The notes beneath the pieces were generated by a model. It had not been told where the DNA came from. It saw only the letters and a program-made list of their open reading frames with translations, and did no database searches. A DNA stretch of 7,336 nucleotides, taken from positions 1 to 7,336 of the forward strand of contig QMRZ01000075.1 in NCBI GenBank assembly GCA_003649495.1. Reading direction: 5' to 3'. Shown here piece after piece: positions 1 through 5,241 of this stretch. The position numbers and the translations under genes are program-made. This DNA is from Thermoprotei archaeon (GTDB lineage Archaea > Thermoproteota > Thermoprotei > Thermofilales > Thermofilaceae). Positions within the stretch are counted from its first letter, which is position 1. Each line of letters opens with the position of its first letter.

Positions 1-25
1 GAGCTTCTCCAGGCTTCGCGAAAAC

Positions 26-33
26 TAGATAAG
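26..33 (+). promoter_or_regulatory. Possible TATA box for the tRNA-Ser gene
   Basis: An AT-rich octamer (tagataag) is preceded by a purine/A-rich stretch (gcgaaaac, 18-25) that could serve as a BRE. Its centre lies about 28 nt upstream of the first tRNA base, the usual archaeal TATA-to-start distance. The match to the crenarchaeal TATA consensus is only moderate, so this is inferred mainly from position. Confidence 0.35.
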
Positions 34-57
34 AGTAGCTGGGGGATAAGCCGTGGA

Positions 58-156
58 GCCGGGGTGGCCGAGTGGACCAAGGCGCCGGCCTGGAGCGCGC
101 CTGGATAGCCGGTACCCCCCTGGGGTGCCCGGGTTCGAATCCCGGCCCCGGCGCCA
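58..156 (+). tRNA. tRNA-Ser(GGA), intron-containing, CCA encoded
   Basis: The sequence folds as a class II tRNA. The acceptor stem is GCCGGGG (58-64) with CCCCGGC (146-152), followed by discriminator G153 and an encoded CCA (154-156). The D arm is GCC/GGC (67-69, 81-83). The anticodon stem is CCGGC (85-89) with GCCGG (108-112). The long variable arm is ACCCC/GGGGT (114-118, 122-126), and the T arm is CCGGG-TTCGAAT-CCCGG (129-145). The long variable arm and G73 identify serine. The anticodon is GGA at 92-94, reading UCC and UCU. The anticodon loop is 18 nt instead of 7; removing an 11-nt intron (96-106) gives a mature loop CUGGAGA. All stems are perfect Watson-Crick, so the gene looks functional. 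It lies 68 bp upstream of the preferred rps13 start. Confidence 0.95.
96..106 (+). other. 11-nt archaeal tRNA intron at canonical position 37/38
   Basis: The extra bases in the anticodon loop fit a bulge-helix-loop splice motif. Working inward from the anticodon stem, CUGG (90-93) pairs with CUGG (101-104) as C-G, U-G, G-U, G-C. A 3-nt bulge AGC (94-96) carries the 5' site and a 3-nt bulge AUA (105-107) carries the 3' site. A 4-nt loop GCGC (97-100) closes the structure. Cutting each bulge after its second base, as archaeal splicing endonuclease does, removes exactly 96-106 and restores a 7-nt loop. The intron has no inner helix of its own, so the motif is relaxed rather than a full bulge-helix-bulge. 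Confidence 0.88.
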
Positions 157-184
157 CCTACTTCTAGCCTGGTGGCGTGGAAGG

Positions 185-192
185 ATTTATTA
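185..192 (+). promoter_or_regulatory. TATA box for rps13
   Basis: The octamer atttatta follows a purine-rich gtggaagg (BRE-like) in otherwise GC-rich DNA between the tRNA and rps13. Transcription starting about 25 nt downstream would begin near 214, after the upstream GTG at 177 and shortly before GTG 225. This placement argues for the shorter S13 start. Confidence 0.55.
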
Positions 193-224
193 CTCGCCGT
201 GCCGAGGCTGGCCGGGGGGTTGTA

Positions 225-680
225 GTGAGCGAGGAGGAGGTCTTCAAGCATATAGTGAGGATAGCGGACAAGGACCTGCCGGGGGACAAGAACATAGTGT
301 ACGCTCTAGCCCTCATCAAGGGGATAGGGGTCAATACGGCGTACGCGCTCTGCCGCAAGCTGGGGATAGACACTAGGAGGAAGCTGGGCTCTCTCAGTGA
401 GGAGGAGATAAGGAAGGTGGATGAGGCGGTGAGGGAGCTACACAAGCTGGGGCTCCCCGCCTGGCTCTACAATAGGCGCAGGGACCCGTACTTCGGCGTG
501 GATAGGCACCTGGTGGGGGCCGAGCTAGTGCTGGCGGTGAAGACGGACATAGAGCTCATGAAGAAGATAAGGTGCTGGAAGGGGATAAGGCACATGCTGG
601 GCCTCAAGGTGAGGGGTCAGCGGACCAGGACCACTGGCAGGACTGGCTTAACCGTGGGCGTTAGGAAGCCGAGGAAGTAG
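225..680 (+). CDS. rps13: 30S ribosomal protein S13 (archaeal uS13)
   Basis: Protein uS13 of the small-subunit head, which contacts 16S rRNA and the 50S subunit through intersubunit bridges. The archaeal signature is clear: FKHIVRIA near the N-terminus, a helix-hairpin-helix segment KGIGVNTA (about residues 32-39), and the basic C-terminal RGQRTRTTGRTG (about 130-141) ending in VGVRKPRK. With GTG at 225 the protein is 151 aa, close to the usual archaeal length. The frame is open from a GTG at 177 (167 aa), but the extra 16 residues have no family counterpart and the putative promoter at 185-192 lies inside that extension. A G-run at 214-219 gives a ribosome-binding site about 5 nt before GTG 225. 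First gene of the S13-S4-S11 set. Identity is certain; the start is inferred. Confidence 0.96.
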   Translation: MSEEEVFKHIVRIADKDLPGDKNIVYALALIKGIGVNTAYALCRKLGIDTRRKLGSLSEEEIRKVDEAVRELHKLGLPAWLYNRRRDPYFGVDRHLVGAELVLAVKTDIELMKKIRCWKGIRHMLGLKVRGQRTRTTGRTGLTVGVRKPRK

Positions 681-688
681 CGGAAAGG

Positions 689-696
689 CTATAAGG
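689..696 (+). promoter_or_regulatory. TATA box for rps4 (leaderless transcript)
   Basis: The octamer ctataagg is preceded by a purine-rich BRE-like cggaaag (681-687), all in the 39-bp gap after rps13. The box centre is 27 nt before the rps4 ATG, so transcription should begin at or next to the start codon. No Shine-Dalgarno sequence is visible, which agrees with a leaderless mRNA. Confidence 0.65.
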
Positions 697-719
697 CGGC
701 TGTCGCCCCCATTGTCGCA

Positions 720-1232
720 ATGGGCGACCCAAAGAAGCCGAGGAAGAAGTGGGAGGGCCCGACCCACCCATGGCGCAAGGATGTGCTACAGGCGGAGCTC
801 ACCCTAGTGGGCAAGTACGGGCTTAGGAACAAGAGGGAGCTGTGGATCGCCAAGACCCTGCTCAGGAGGATAAGGGCTAAGGCTAGGAGGCTGCTTGCCC
901 TGCCGCCGGGGGAGAGGGAGCTGAGGAGCAGGCCCCTGATCTCGAAGCTCTACCACATGGGCCTCCTGCCCAGCCCCGACGCGTCGCTCGACGACGTGTT
1001 GAGGCTGACTGTCGAGGACGTGCTGGAGAGGAGGCTCCAGACGCTGGTGTTCAGGAAGGGGCTGGCCAGGACGATATACCAGGCGCGGCAGCTGATAGTC
1101 CACGGCCACATCGCAGTCAACGGCAGGAGGGTCAGGAGCCCCGGCTACCTGGTGTCGCGCGAGGAGGAGGAGGCGATAGGCTTCTACCCCCTGTCCCCTC
1201 TGGCCAAGAGGGCGGCTGAGGCGGGCGGGTAG
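720..1232 (+). CDS. rps4: 30S ribosomal protein S4 (archaeal uS4)
   Basis: Primary rRNA-binding protein that nucleates assembly of the 30S body. It is 170 aa, normal for archaeal uS4. The N-terminus MGDPKKPRKKWEGP is the typical crenarchaeal S4 opening. The conserved helical part includes KYGLRNKRELW (32-42) and a basic RRIRAKARRLL stretch. The S4 RNA-binding domain runs from about 104 to 147, with RRLQTLVFRKGLA, ARQLIVHGHIAVNG and a final RVRSPGYLV. ATG 720 is chosen because the signature begins at residue 1 and the TATA box at 689-696 lies 27 nt upstream. It probably has its own promoter in addition to any read-through from rps13. Nothing is missing or odd in the protein. Confidence 0.97.
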   Translation: MGDPKKPRKKWEGPTHPWRKDVLQAELTLVGKYGLRNKRELWIAKTLLRRIRAKARRLLALPPGERELRSRPLISKLYHMGLLPSPDASLDDVLRLTVEDVLERRLQTLVFRKGLARTIYQARQLIVHGHIAVNGRRVRSPGYLVSREEEEAIGFYPLSPLAKRAAEAGG

Positions 1233-1233
1233 C

Positions 1234-1241
1234 CTTAAATA
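1234..1241 (+). promoter_or_regulatory. TATA box for rps11 (leaderless transcript)
   Basis: The octamer cttaaata begins two bases after the rps4 stop codon. Its centre is 26 nt upstream of ATG 1264, the same spacing as at rps4, the nucleotidyltransferase and enolase. It would place transcription initiation at ATG 1264 and exclude the upstream GTG at 1243 as the start. Confidence 0.65.
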
Positions 1242-1263
1242 GGTGTTCCCATCTCTCCCTCCG

Positions 1264-1704
1264 ATGTCTCAGGAGGAGGGTAGGGGCGGCGAGGCCCAGT
1301 TCAGGCTACCCAGCCCTAAGAGGAGCGAGGTAGGGATAGCGTGGATCTACGCCAGCTACAACAACACCGTCATACACATAACCGACCTCACGGGCTCCGA
1401 GACGATAGCCAGGGTCTCGGGGGGGATGATAGCGAAGGCTGACAGGGATAAGCCGAGCCCGTGGGCGGCGATGCAGGCCGCCATGAGAGCTGCTAAGATC
1501 GCGCTGGACAAGGGCATAAGGGTAGTCCACGTGAAGGTCAAGGCGCCCGGCGGCTATGGGCCCAAGACCCCCGGGCCTGGCGCGGGGCCGGCGATAAGAG
1601 CCCTCGTCAGGGCGGGCCTCATCGTGGACAGGGTCGAGGACGTGACGCCGCTGCCCACCGACACGATAAGGAAGCCGGGCGGCAGGAGAGGGCGGAGGGT
1701 GTAG
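1264..1704 (+). CDS. rps11: 30S ribosomal protein S11 (archaeal uS11)
   Basis: Protein uS11 of the 30S platform, near the mRNA exit and E site. From ATG 1264 it is 146 aa. The family core is complete: GIAWIYASYNNTVIHITDLTG (about 24-44), ARVSGGMIAKADRDKPSPWAA, the HVKVKAPGG..GPKTPGPGAGPAIRALVRAGL block (about 89-119), and the C-terminal hallmark RVEDVTPLPTDTIRKPGG followed by a basic tail RRGRRV. The frame stays open to GTG 1243 (153 aa), but the TATA box at 1234-1241 predicts a leaderless transcript starting at the ATG. The residues before the core (MSQEEGRGGEAQF) are acidic and variable, as is common. The gene ends one base before the stop codon of the convergent nucleotidyltransferase. rpoD, the usual next gene, is absent. 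Confidence 0.97.
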   Translation: MSQEEGRGGEAQFRLPSPKRSEVGIAWIYASYNNTVIHITDLTGSETIARVSGGMIAKADRDKPSPWAAMQAAMRAAKIALDKGIRVVHVKVKAPGGYGPKTPGPGAGPAIRALVRAGLIVDRVEDVTPLPTDTIRKPGGRRGRRV

Positions 1705-1705
1705 C

Positions 1706-2461
1706 CTACTCGAGGAGGAAACCGAGCTCCTCGTCAACGACGCGGGGATCTAGCTTCTCGTACCTCTCAGTTGACCCCACGTCGTACCAGAACGCGTCGC
1801 TCAGGTACGCCTCCACTCTCTGCCCCCTCTCTATCAGCGCGGGTATGAAGTCCCTCATGAGATCTGCCTCGCCCCTGTCCAGGACTATGTCCTCCAGGTA
1901 GCTAAGCGCGTCCACCCTGACTGCCAGGACTCCTATGACCACGGGCTTGCCGAGCGGGGGCTTCTCCACCAGCCTGACTATCCTCGTCCCCTCGACCTCT
2001 GCTACGCCCACGCTCACGGTGTAGTGGGTGGAGAGGGCTAGGGTGGCCACGGCCCCCGTGTTGAAGTGGTGGGAGAGTAGTGCTGAGATGTCGAGGTTGG
2101 TCAGGATGTCGCCGTAGTAGACGAGCACGTCGCTGTAGCCGTCGAAGACCCCGCGCCTGTACGCGTTGTATAGGGCACCGCCATTGCCCCTCAGGCTCGG
2201 GTCGTCCCACACGTAGTCTATCCTCACCCCGAACCTGGCGCCATCGTCGAAGTAGTTTACTATCTGCTCGGCCTTGTAGTTGACGAGGAGCGCGAGCTCC
2301 CTAACCCCGTGATGCCTGAGGAGCCTGACGACGTACTCGAGGAGTGGCTTCTGCCTAGAGCCTATGGGTATCATGGCCTTCTGGAAGTAGTAGGTGAGGG
2401 GCCTGAGCCTGACCCCCTTGCCCCCGCACAGGACTGCCCCCTTAACGCGCCTCTCTGCCAT
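1706..2461 (-). CDS. Sugar-phosphate nucleotidyltransferase (NDP-sugar pyrophosphorylase family)
   Basis: Predicted to join a nucleoside triphosphate and a sugar 1-phosphate to give an NDP-sugar plus pyrophosphate. The 251-aa protein is a single Rossmann-type NTP_transferase domain with no left-handed beta-helix tail. The nucleotide-binding loop is LCGGKGVRLRPLT (11-23), followed by a K28 equivalent in QKAMIPIG. The base/sugar segment RGNGGAL (91-97) stands where relatives usually have LGTAGAL. The metal-binding YGD is at 116-118, a sugar-site EKP at 166-168, and WYDVGSTERY at 225-234. These motifs resemble mannose-1-phosphate guanylyltransferase and glucose-1-phosphate uridylyl- or thymidylyltransferase, and sequence alone does not settle the substrate. 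ATG 2461 has a TATA box 26 nt upstream, implying a leaderless mRNA. It is divergent from enolase and convergent with rps11. Confidence 0.92.
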   Translation of the reverse strand: MAERRVKGAVLCGGKGVRLRPLTYYFQKAMIPIGSRQKPLLEYVVRLLRHHGVRELALLVNYKAEQIVNYFDDGARFGVRIDYVWDDPSLRGNGGALYNAYRRGVFDGYSDVLVYYGDILTNLDISALLSHHFNTGAVATLALSTHYTVSVGVAEVEGTRIVRLVEKPPLGKPVVIGVLAVRVDALSYLEDIVLDRGEADLMRDFIPALIERGQRVEAYLSDAFWYDVGSTERYEKLDPRVVDEELGFLLE

Positions 2462-2482
2462 CAGGGAGATGATGCGGGGGAT

Positions 2483-2490
2483 TCTATAAT
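2483..2490 (-). promoter_or_regulatory. TATA box for the nucleotidyltransferase gene
   Basis: On the - strand the octamer attataga is preceded by an excellent purine-rich BRE (aagaaaagtc, positions 2500-2491). The box centre is 26 nt from ATG 2461, predicting a leaderless transcript. This is the clearest BRE-TATA pair in the window. Confidence 0.72.
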
Positions 2491-2519
2491 GACTTTTCTT
2501 CCACGGCGCTGGCGTTCAG

Positions 2520-2527
2520 CATAAATA
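2520..2527 (+). promoter_or_regulatory. TATA box for enolase
   Basis: The octamer cataaata lies about 27 nt (box centre) before GTG 2551. Together with the - strand box at 2483-2490 it forms an 89-bp divergent promoter region between the nucleotidyltransferase and enolase. The BRE upstream (ggcgttcag) is not A-rich. Confidence 0.62.
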
Positions 2528-2550
2528 CTCGAGCCCCCGAAGTAGAGGCG

Positions 2551-3861
2551 GTGAGGGGGGTGTACGTGACTGAGGACGACTTCATTATAACCCTCGTGAG
2601 GGGCAGGTGGATCCTGGACTCGAGGGGCAACCCGACGGTCGAGGCCGACGTGGGCACTGCCGGCGGGGGCTACGGCACGGCAGCTGTGCCGGCTGGCGCT
2701 TCGAAGGGCGCGCACGAGGCCCTCGAGCTTAGGGATGGGGGCAAGGAGTTCCACGGGAGAGGGGTTGAGAAGGCAGTGAGGAACGTGAACGAGGTCATAG
2801 CTAAGGAGATCGTGGGGATGGACGCGAGGGATCAGGCCGCCATAGATAAGGCGATGATAGAGCTGGACGGCACCCCCAATAAGTCGAGGCTGGGCGCCAA
2901 CGCCATCCTGGCGGTGTCCCTGGCCGTGGCGAAGGCCGCGGCGAGCACCTACGGCCTGCCGCTGTTCCAGTACTTGGGCGGTAAGCTGGCGCGCGTGCTG
3001 CCGACCCCCCTGATGAACATAATTAATGGGGGCAAGCACGCGGGTAACGAGCTGAGCATCCAGGAGTTCATGATCGTGCCAGTGGGAGCCGACTCCTTCG
3101 CTGACGCCCTGAGGGTGGCGTGCGAGGTCTACTACAGCCTGAGGGAGCTGCTGATCGAGAAGTACGGGAGGAGCGCGGTCAACGTGGGCGATGAAGGGGG
3201 CTTCGCGCCGCCGATGAGGGAGAGCCGTGAGGCTCTCGACGCGCTAGTCACGGCGATTAAGCGGGCTGGCTACGAGCCGGGCTCCGACGTCCTGCTGGCC
3301 ATAGACGCCGCTGCCACCAGCTTCTACTCAGACGGGGTCTACAGGATCGACGGGAGGGAGCTATCCAGGGATGAGCTCCTCGACTACTACTGCCAGCTGG
3401 TCGACGAGTACCCGATAGCCTCCATCGAGGACCCCTTCTACGAGGAGGACTTCGAGGGCTTCAAGCTGATAACCGAGAAGCTGGGGCCCAGGGGGATCCA
3501 GGTCGTGGGCGACGACCTCTTCGTCACTAACATAAACAGGCTGTCGAAGGGCATTGAGATGGGCGCTGGAAACGCGCTCCTCCTCAAGGTCAACCAGATA
3601 GGGACGCTCACTGAGGCTCTCGAGGCGGCCTTCAAGGCCCTACGCAGCGGCTGGAACGTAATAGTCTCGCACAGGAGCGGGGAGACCGAGGACGTGACGA
3701 TAGCGCACCTGGCGGTGGCGCTCGGCTGCGGCCAGATAAAGACCGGCGCCCCGGCCAGGGGCGAGAGGACGGCCAAGTACAATGAGCTGCTCAGGATAGA
3801 GGAGTACCTGGGCGACGAGGCAGTATACCTGGGCGCGGCCGCGATAAGGCGCAGGTACTGA
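2551..3861 (+). CDS. eno: Enolase (phosphopyruvate hydratase, EC 4.2.1.11)
   Basis: Cytosolic glycolytic and gluconeogenic enzyme interconverting 2-phosphoglycerate and phosphoenolpyruvate with Mg2+. At 436 aa it is full length. The N-terminal domain has ILDSRGNPTVE (21-31) and the mobile loop GASKGAHEALELRD (49-62). The barrel domain has NIINGGKHAGNELSIQEFM with H163 and E172, NVGDEGG with general-base partner E215, and metal ligands D252, E293 (SIEDPF) and D321 (VGDD). It also has catalytic K346 (LLKVNQIGT), the SHRSGETED loop with H374-R375-S376, and K397 in QIKTGAP. Every catalytic residue expected for enolase is present. GTG 2551 is favoured by the TATA box 27 nt upstream; an in-frame GTG at 2560 is an alternative that would have GAGGGGG just ahead of it. 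The first 18 or so residues are slightly longer than in many enolases. It is likely co-transcribed with the HAD phosphatase 7 bp downstream. Confidence 0.98.
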   Translation: MRGVYVTEDDFIITLVRGRWILDSRGNPTVEADVGTAGGGYGTAAVPAGASKGAHEALELRDGGKEFHGRGVEKAVRNVNEVIAKEIVGMDARDQAAIDKAMIELDGTPNKSRLGANAILAVSLAVAKAAASTYGLPLFQYLGGKLARVLPTPLMNIINGGKHAGNELSIQEFMIVPVGADSFADALRVACEVYYSLRELLIEKYGRSAVNVGDEGGFAPPMRESREALDALVTAIKRAGYEPGSDVLLAIDAAATSFYSDGVYRIDGRELSRDELLDYYCQLVDEYPIASIEDPFYEEDFEGFKLITEKLGPRGIQVVGDDLFVTNINRLSKGIEMGAGNALLLKVNQIGTLTEALEAAFKALRSGWNVIVSHRSGETEDVTIAHLAVALGCGQIKTGAPARGERTAKYNELLRIEEYLGDEAVYLGAAAIRRRY

Positions 3862-3868
3862 GGCGCTC

Positions 3869-4657
3869 ATGCGCCTCAAGCCCGAGTTCAGGAGGTTTAG
3901 AGCTTTTCTACTCGACTGCGATGGCGTACTGTGGCTGGGGGGCAGGCCGCTCCACAGCGCGGTCAGGGCCGTGGCGGCTCTCAGGGAGGCTGGGAGGGCT
4001 GTGCTCTACGTGACTAATAACTCGACTAGGTCGAGGAGGGGCTACGTGGAGAGGTTGAGGAGGATGGGCTTCAGCGCCGAGGTCGGCGAGGTCTTCTGCA
4101 GCTCCTACGTCACGGCGAGGTACCTCGAGGGCAGGGCTGAGAGAGTATTCGTGGTGGGGGAGGCTGGCCTAGTCGAGGAGCTGGCGGCTAGGGGCCTGGA
4201 GGTGCTGGGCCTGGACCCCGATGAGCGCGCCGACTGCGTAGTAGTCGGCCTGGATAGGGGGCTCACGTATGAGAAGCTCGCAGTCGCGCTGGGGCACTTG
4301 AGGCGTGGCGCTCTCTTCGTGGCGACCAATAGGGACTCCACGCTTCCATCTGAGGCCGGAGAGCTCCCGGGTGCGGGCGCTATAGTGGCAGCCCTGGAGG
4401 AGGCGGCTGGGAGGAGAGTGGACGTAGAGGTGGGCAAGCCATCCCCCCTGATATTCGAGGCCGCGCTGGAGGAGTGGGGGCTCAATAGGGATGAAGTATT
4501 GGTCGTCGGCGACAGGCTTGACACGGACGTGGAGGGGGCTAGGAGGGCTGGCCTCACCTCAGCCCTGGTGCTGACTGGCGTGACAAAGCCCGAGGACCTG
4601 GAGGGGCGTGGGGGGCCAGACTACGTGCTGAGGACGCTGCTGGACCTCTTCGAGTGA
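3869..4657 (+). CDS. HAD superfamily IIA phosphatase (NagD / phosphoglycolate-phosphatase-like)
   Basis: Predicted Mg2+-dependent phosphatase acting through an aspartyl-phosphate intermediate. All four HAD motifs are visible in a 262-aa protein of normal family size. Motif I is LLDCDGVLW with nucleophile D16 and acid/base D18. Motif II is TNNST (49-53). Motif III is K190 in VGKPSPLIF. Motif IV is VGDRLDTD with D215 and D220. The region between motifs II and III, including VATNRDSTLPSEAGELPGAGAIVAAL, is the C2-type cap of the NagD/PGP (HAD-IIA) group. The substrate is not determinable; relatives hydrolyse nucleotide monophosphates, p-nitrophenyl phosphate, phosphoglycolate or glycerol phosphate. 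ATG 3869 is 7 bp after the enolase stop, and GAGG in that junction may act as a weak ribosome-binding site, so the pair is probably an operon. Its last 37 bp overlap the end of the convergent DUF429 gene. Confidence 0.92.
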   Translation: MRLKPEFRRFRAFLLDCDGVLWLGGRPLHSAVRAVAALREAGRAVLYVTNNSTRSRRGYVERLRRMGFSAEVGEVFCSSYVTARYLEGRAERVFVVGEAGLVEELAARGLEVLGLDPDERADCVVVGLDRGLTYEKLAVALGHLRRGALFVATNRDSTLPSEAGELPGAGAIVAALEEAAGRRVDVEVGKPSPLIFEAALEEWGLNRDEVLVVGDRLDTDVEGARRAGLTSALVLTGVTKPEDLEGRGGPDYVLRTLLDLFE

Positions 4658-5241
4658 TCCCTAAAGCGTGGCATGACTATGGCGCCATCCTCCCCGCCCA
4701 GCACCACTGCCTCCCCCCTGAGGTAGAGGAGGCCCACGTAGGCCGCTGTCACGGCGTCCAGCTCATCCCCCGTCATCTCCTCCGAGAGGCCCCTTATGCC
4801 CAGCGACTCCAGCCCCCTCCTAAGCGCGTCAAGCCCCCTGCTCTTCCTCGGGATCCCCAGCACGTCCTGGGCCCCGCCCGGGTACACCTCTATCACCCTA
4901 AGCCCCATCTCCTCCAGCTCTCTCCTGAGCCTCATGCCCCGGGCTGTGAGCATCCGCATGGGGCCCAGAGTCACGGGGAAGAACCTGATGCCCATCCTGA
5001 GGAGGGCCCTGTCACACTCCCTCAGGTGGGGGCCGCTGGCATCCTCCAGGCTCCTCCTGCCCTTGGGGAGCGTCAGGGGCGCATCCACGGCCACGATGTC
5101 GGGCCTCAGCCTAGCCGCTGCCTCCAGGATCTCGGAGTCGGAGTAGGCTATCCACGTCCTGGCTACGAGGCTGTCGTCGAGGATGCACATCCCGGTGGGC
5201 CTCCGGGGGCTTCCAGCCAGGTCGACGCCCAGGGCCCTCAA
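4621..5241 (-). CDS. DUF429 family protein, predicted RNase H-fold nuclease
   Basis: The sequence matches the DUF429 / COG2410 pattern of predicted nucleases with an RNase H-like fold; the reaction is not established for this group. From TTG 5241 the protein is 206 aa. It begins MRALGVDLAGSP, with first acidic residue D7 on strand 1. Then come IVAVDAPLTLP (D53), RECDRALLRMGIRFFPVT (74-91), VIEVYPGGAQDVLGIPRK (E118), and TGDELDAVTAAYVG (157-170; D159 and D162). These acidic positions are arranged as in RNase H-fold active sites. TTG 5241 is chosen because it overlaps the upstream stop codon as TTGA and places GVDLA at the family's usual N-terminal position. GTG 5256 (211 aa) is a close alternative, and the frame stays open to 5304 inside the glycosylase gene. 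It is the last gene of a three-gene operon. The C-terminal residues past MPRFRD are encoded antisense to the end of the HAD gene. Confidence 0.85.
   Translation of the reverse strand: MRALGVDLAGSPRRPTGMCILDDSLVARTWIAYSDSEILEAAARLRPDIVAVDAPLTLPKGRRSLEDASGPHLRECDRALLRMGIRFFPVTLGPMRMLTARGMRLRRELEEMGLRVIEVYPGGAQDVLGIPRKSRGLDALRRGLESLGIRGLSEEMTGDELDAVTAAYVGLLYLRGEAVVLGGEDGAIVMPRFRDHSKRSSSVLST

Noticed and set aside
1..57. Possible C-terminal codons of an upstream gene (stop codons at 26-28 or 30-32 in two frames)
   Set aside because: Only 8 or 9 residues would be visible in either frame, which is too little to choose between them or to call a gene.
53..376. A + strand frame through the tRNA gene and early rps13
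   Set aside because: It would translate the tRNA. Gly/Pro/Arg-rich artefact in another frame than S13.
1690..1720. A bidirectional terminator between rps11 and the nucleotidyltransferase
   Set aside because: No T-run on either strand and no convincing stem-loop; the genes are only one base apart.
2309..2330. C box-like gtgatgc followed by ctga, suggesting a C/D box sRNA
   Set aside because: The match to RUGAUGA is imperfect, no C'/D' pair is present at the right spacing, and it lies in conserved coding sequence of the nucleotidyltransferase.
2461..3039. A 192-aa - strand frame covering the divergent promoter and the start of enolase
   Set aside because: It runs across two TATA boxes and antisense to the conserved enolase N-terminus. 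It has no family resemblance.
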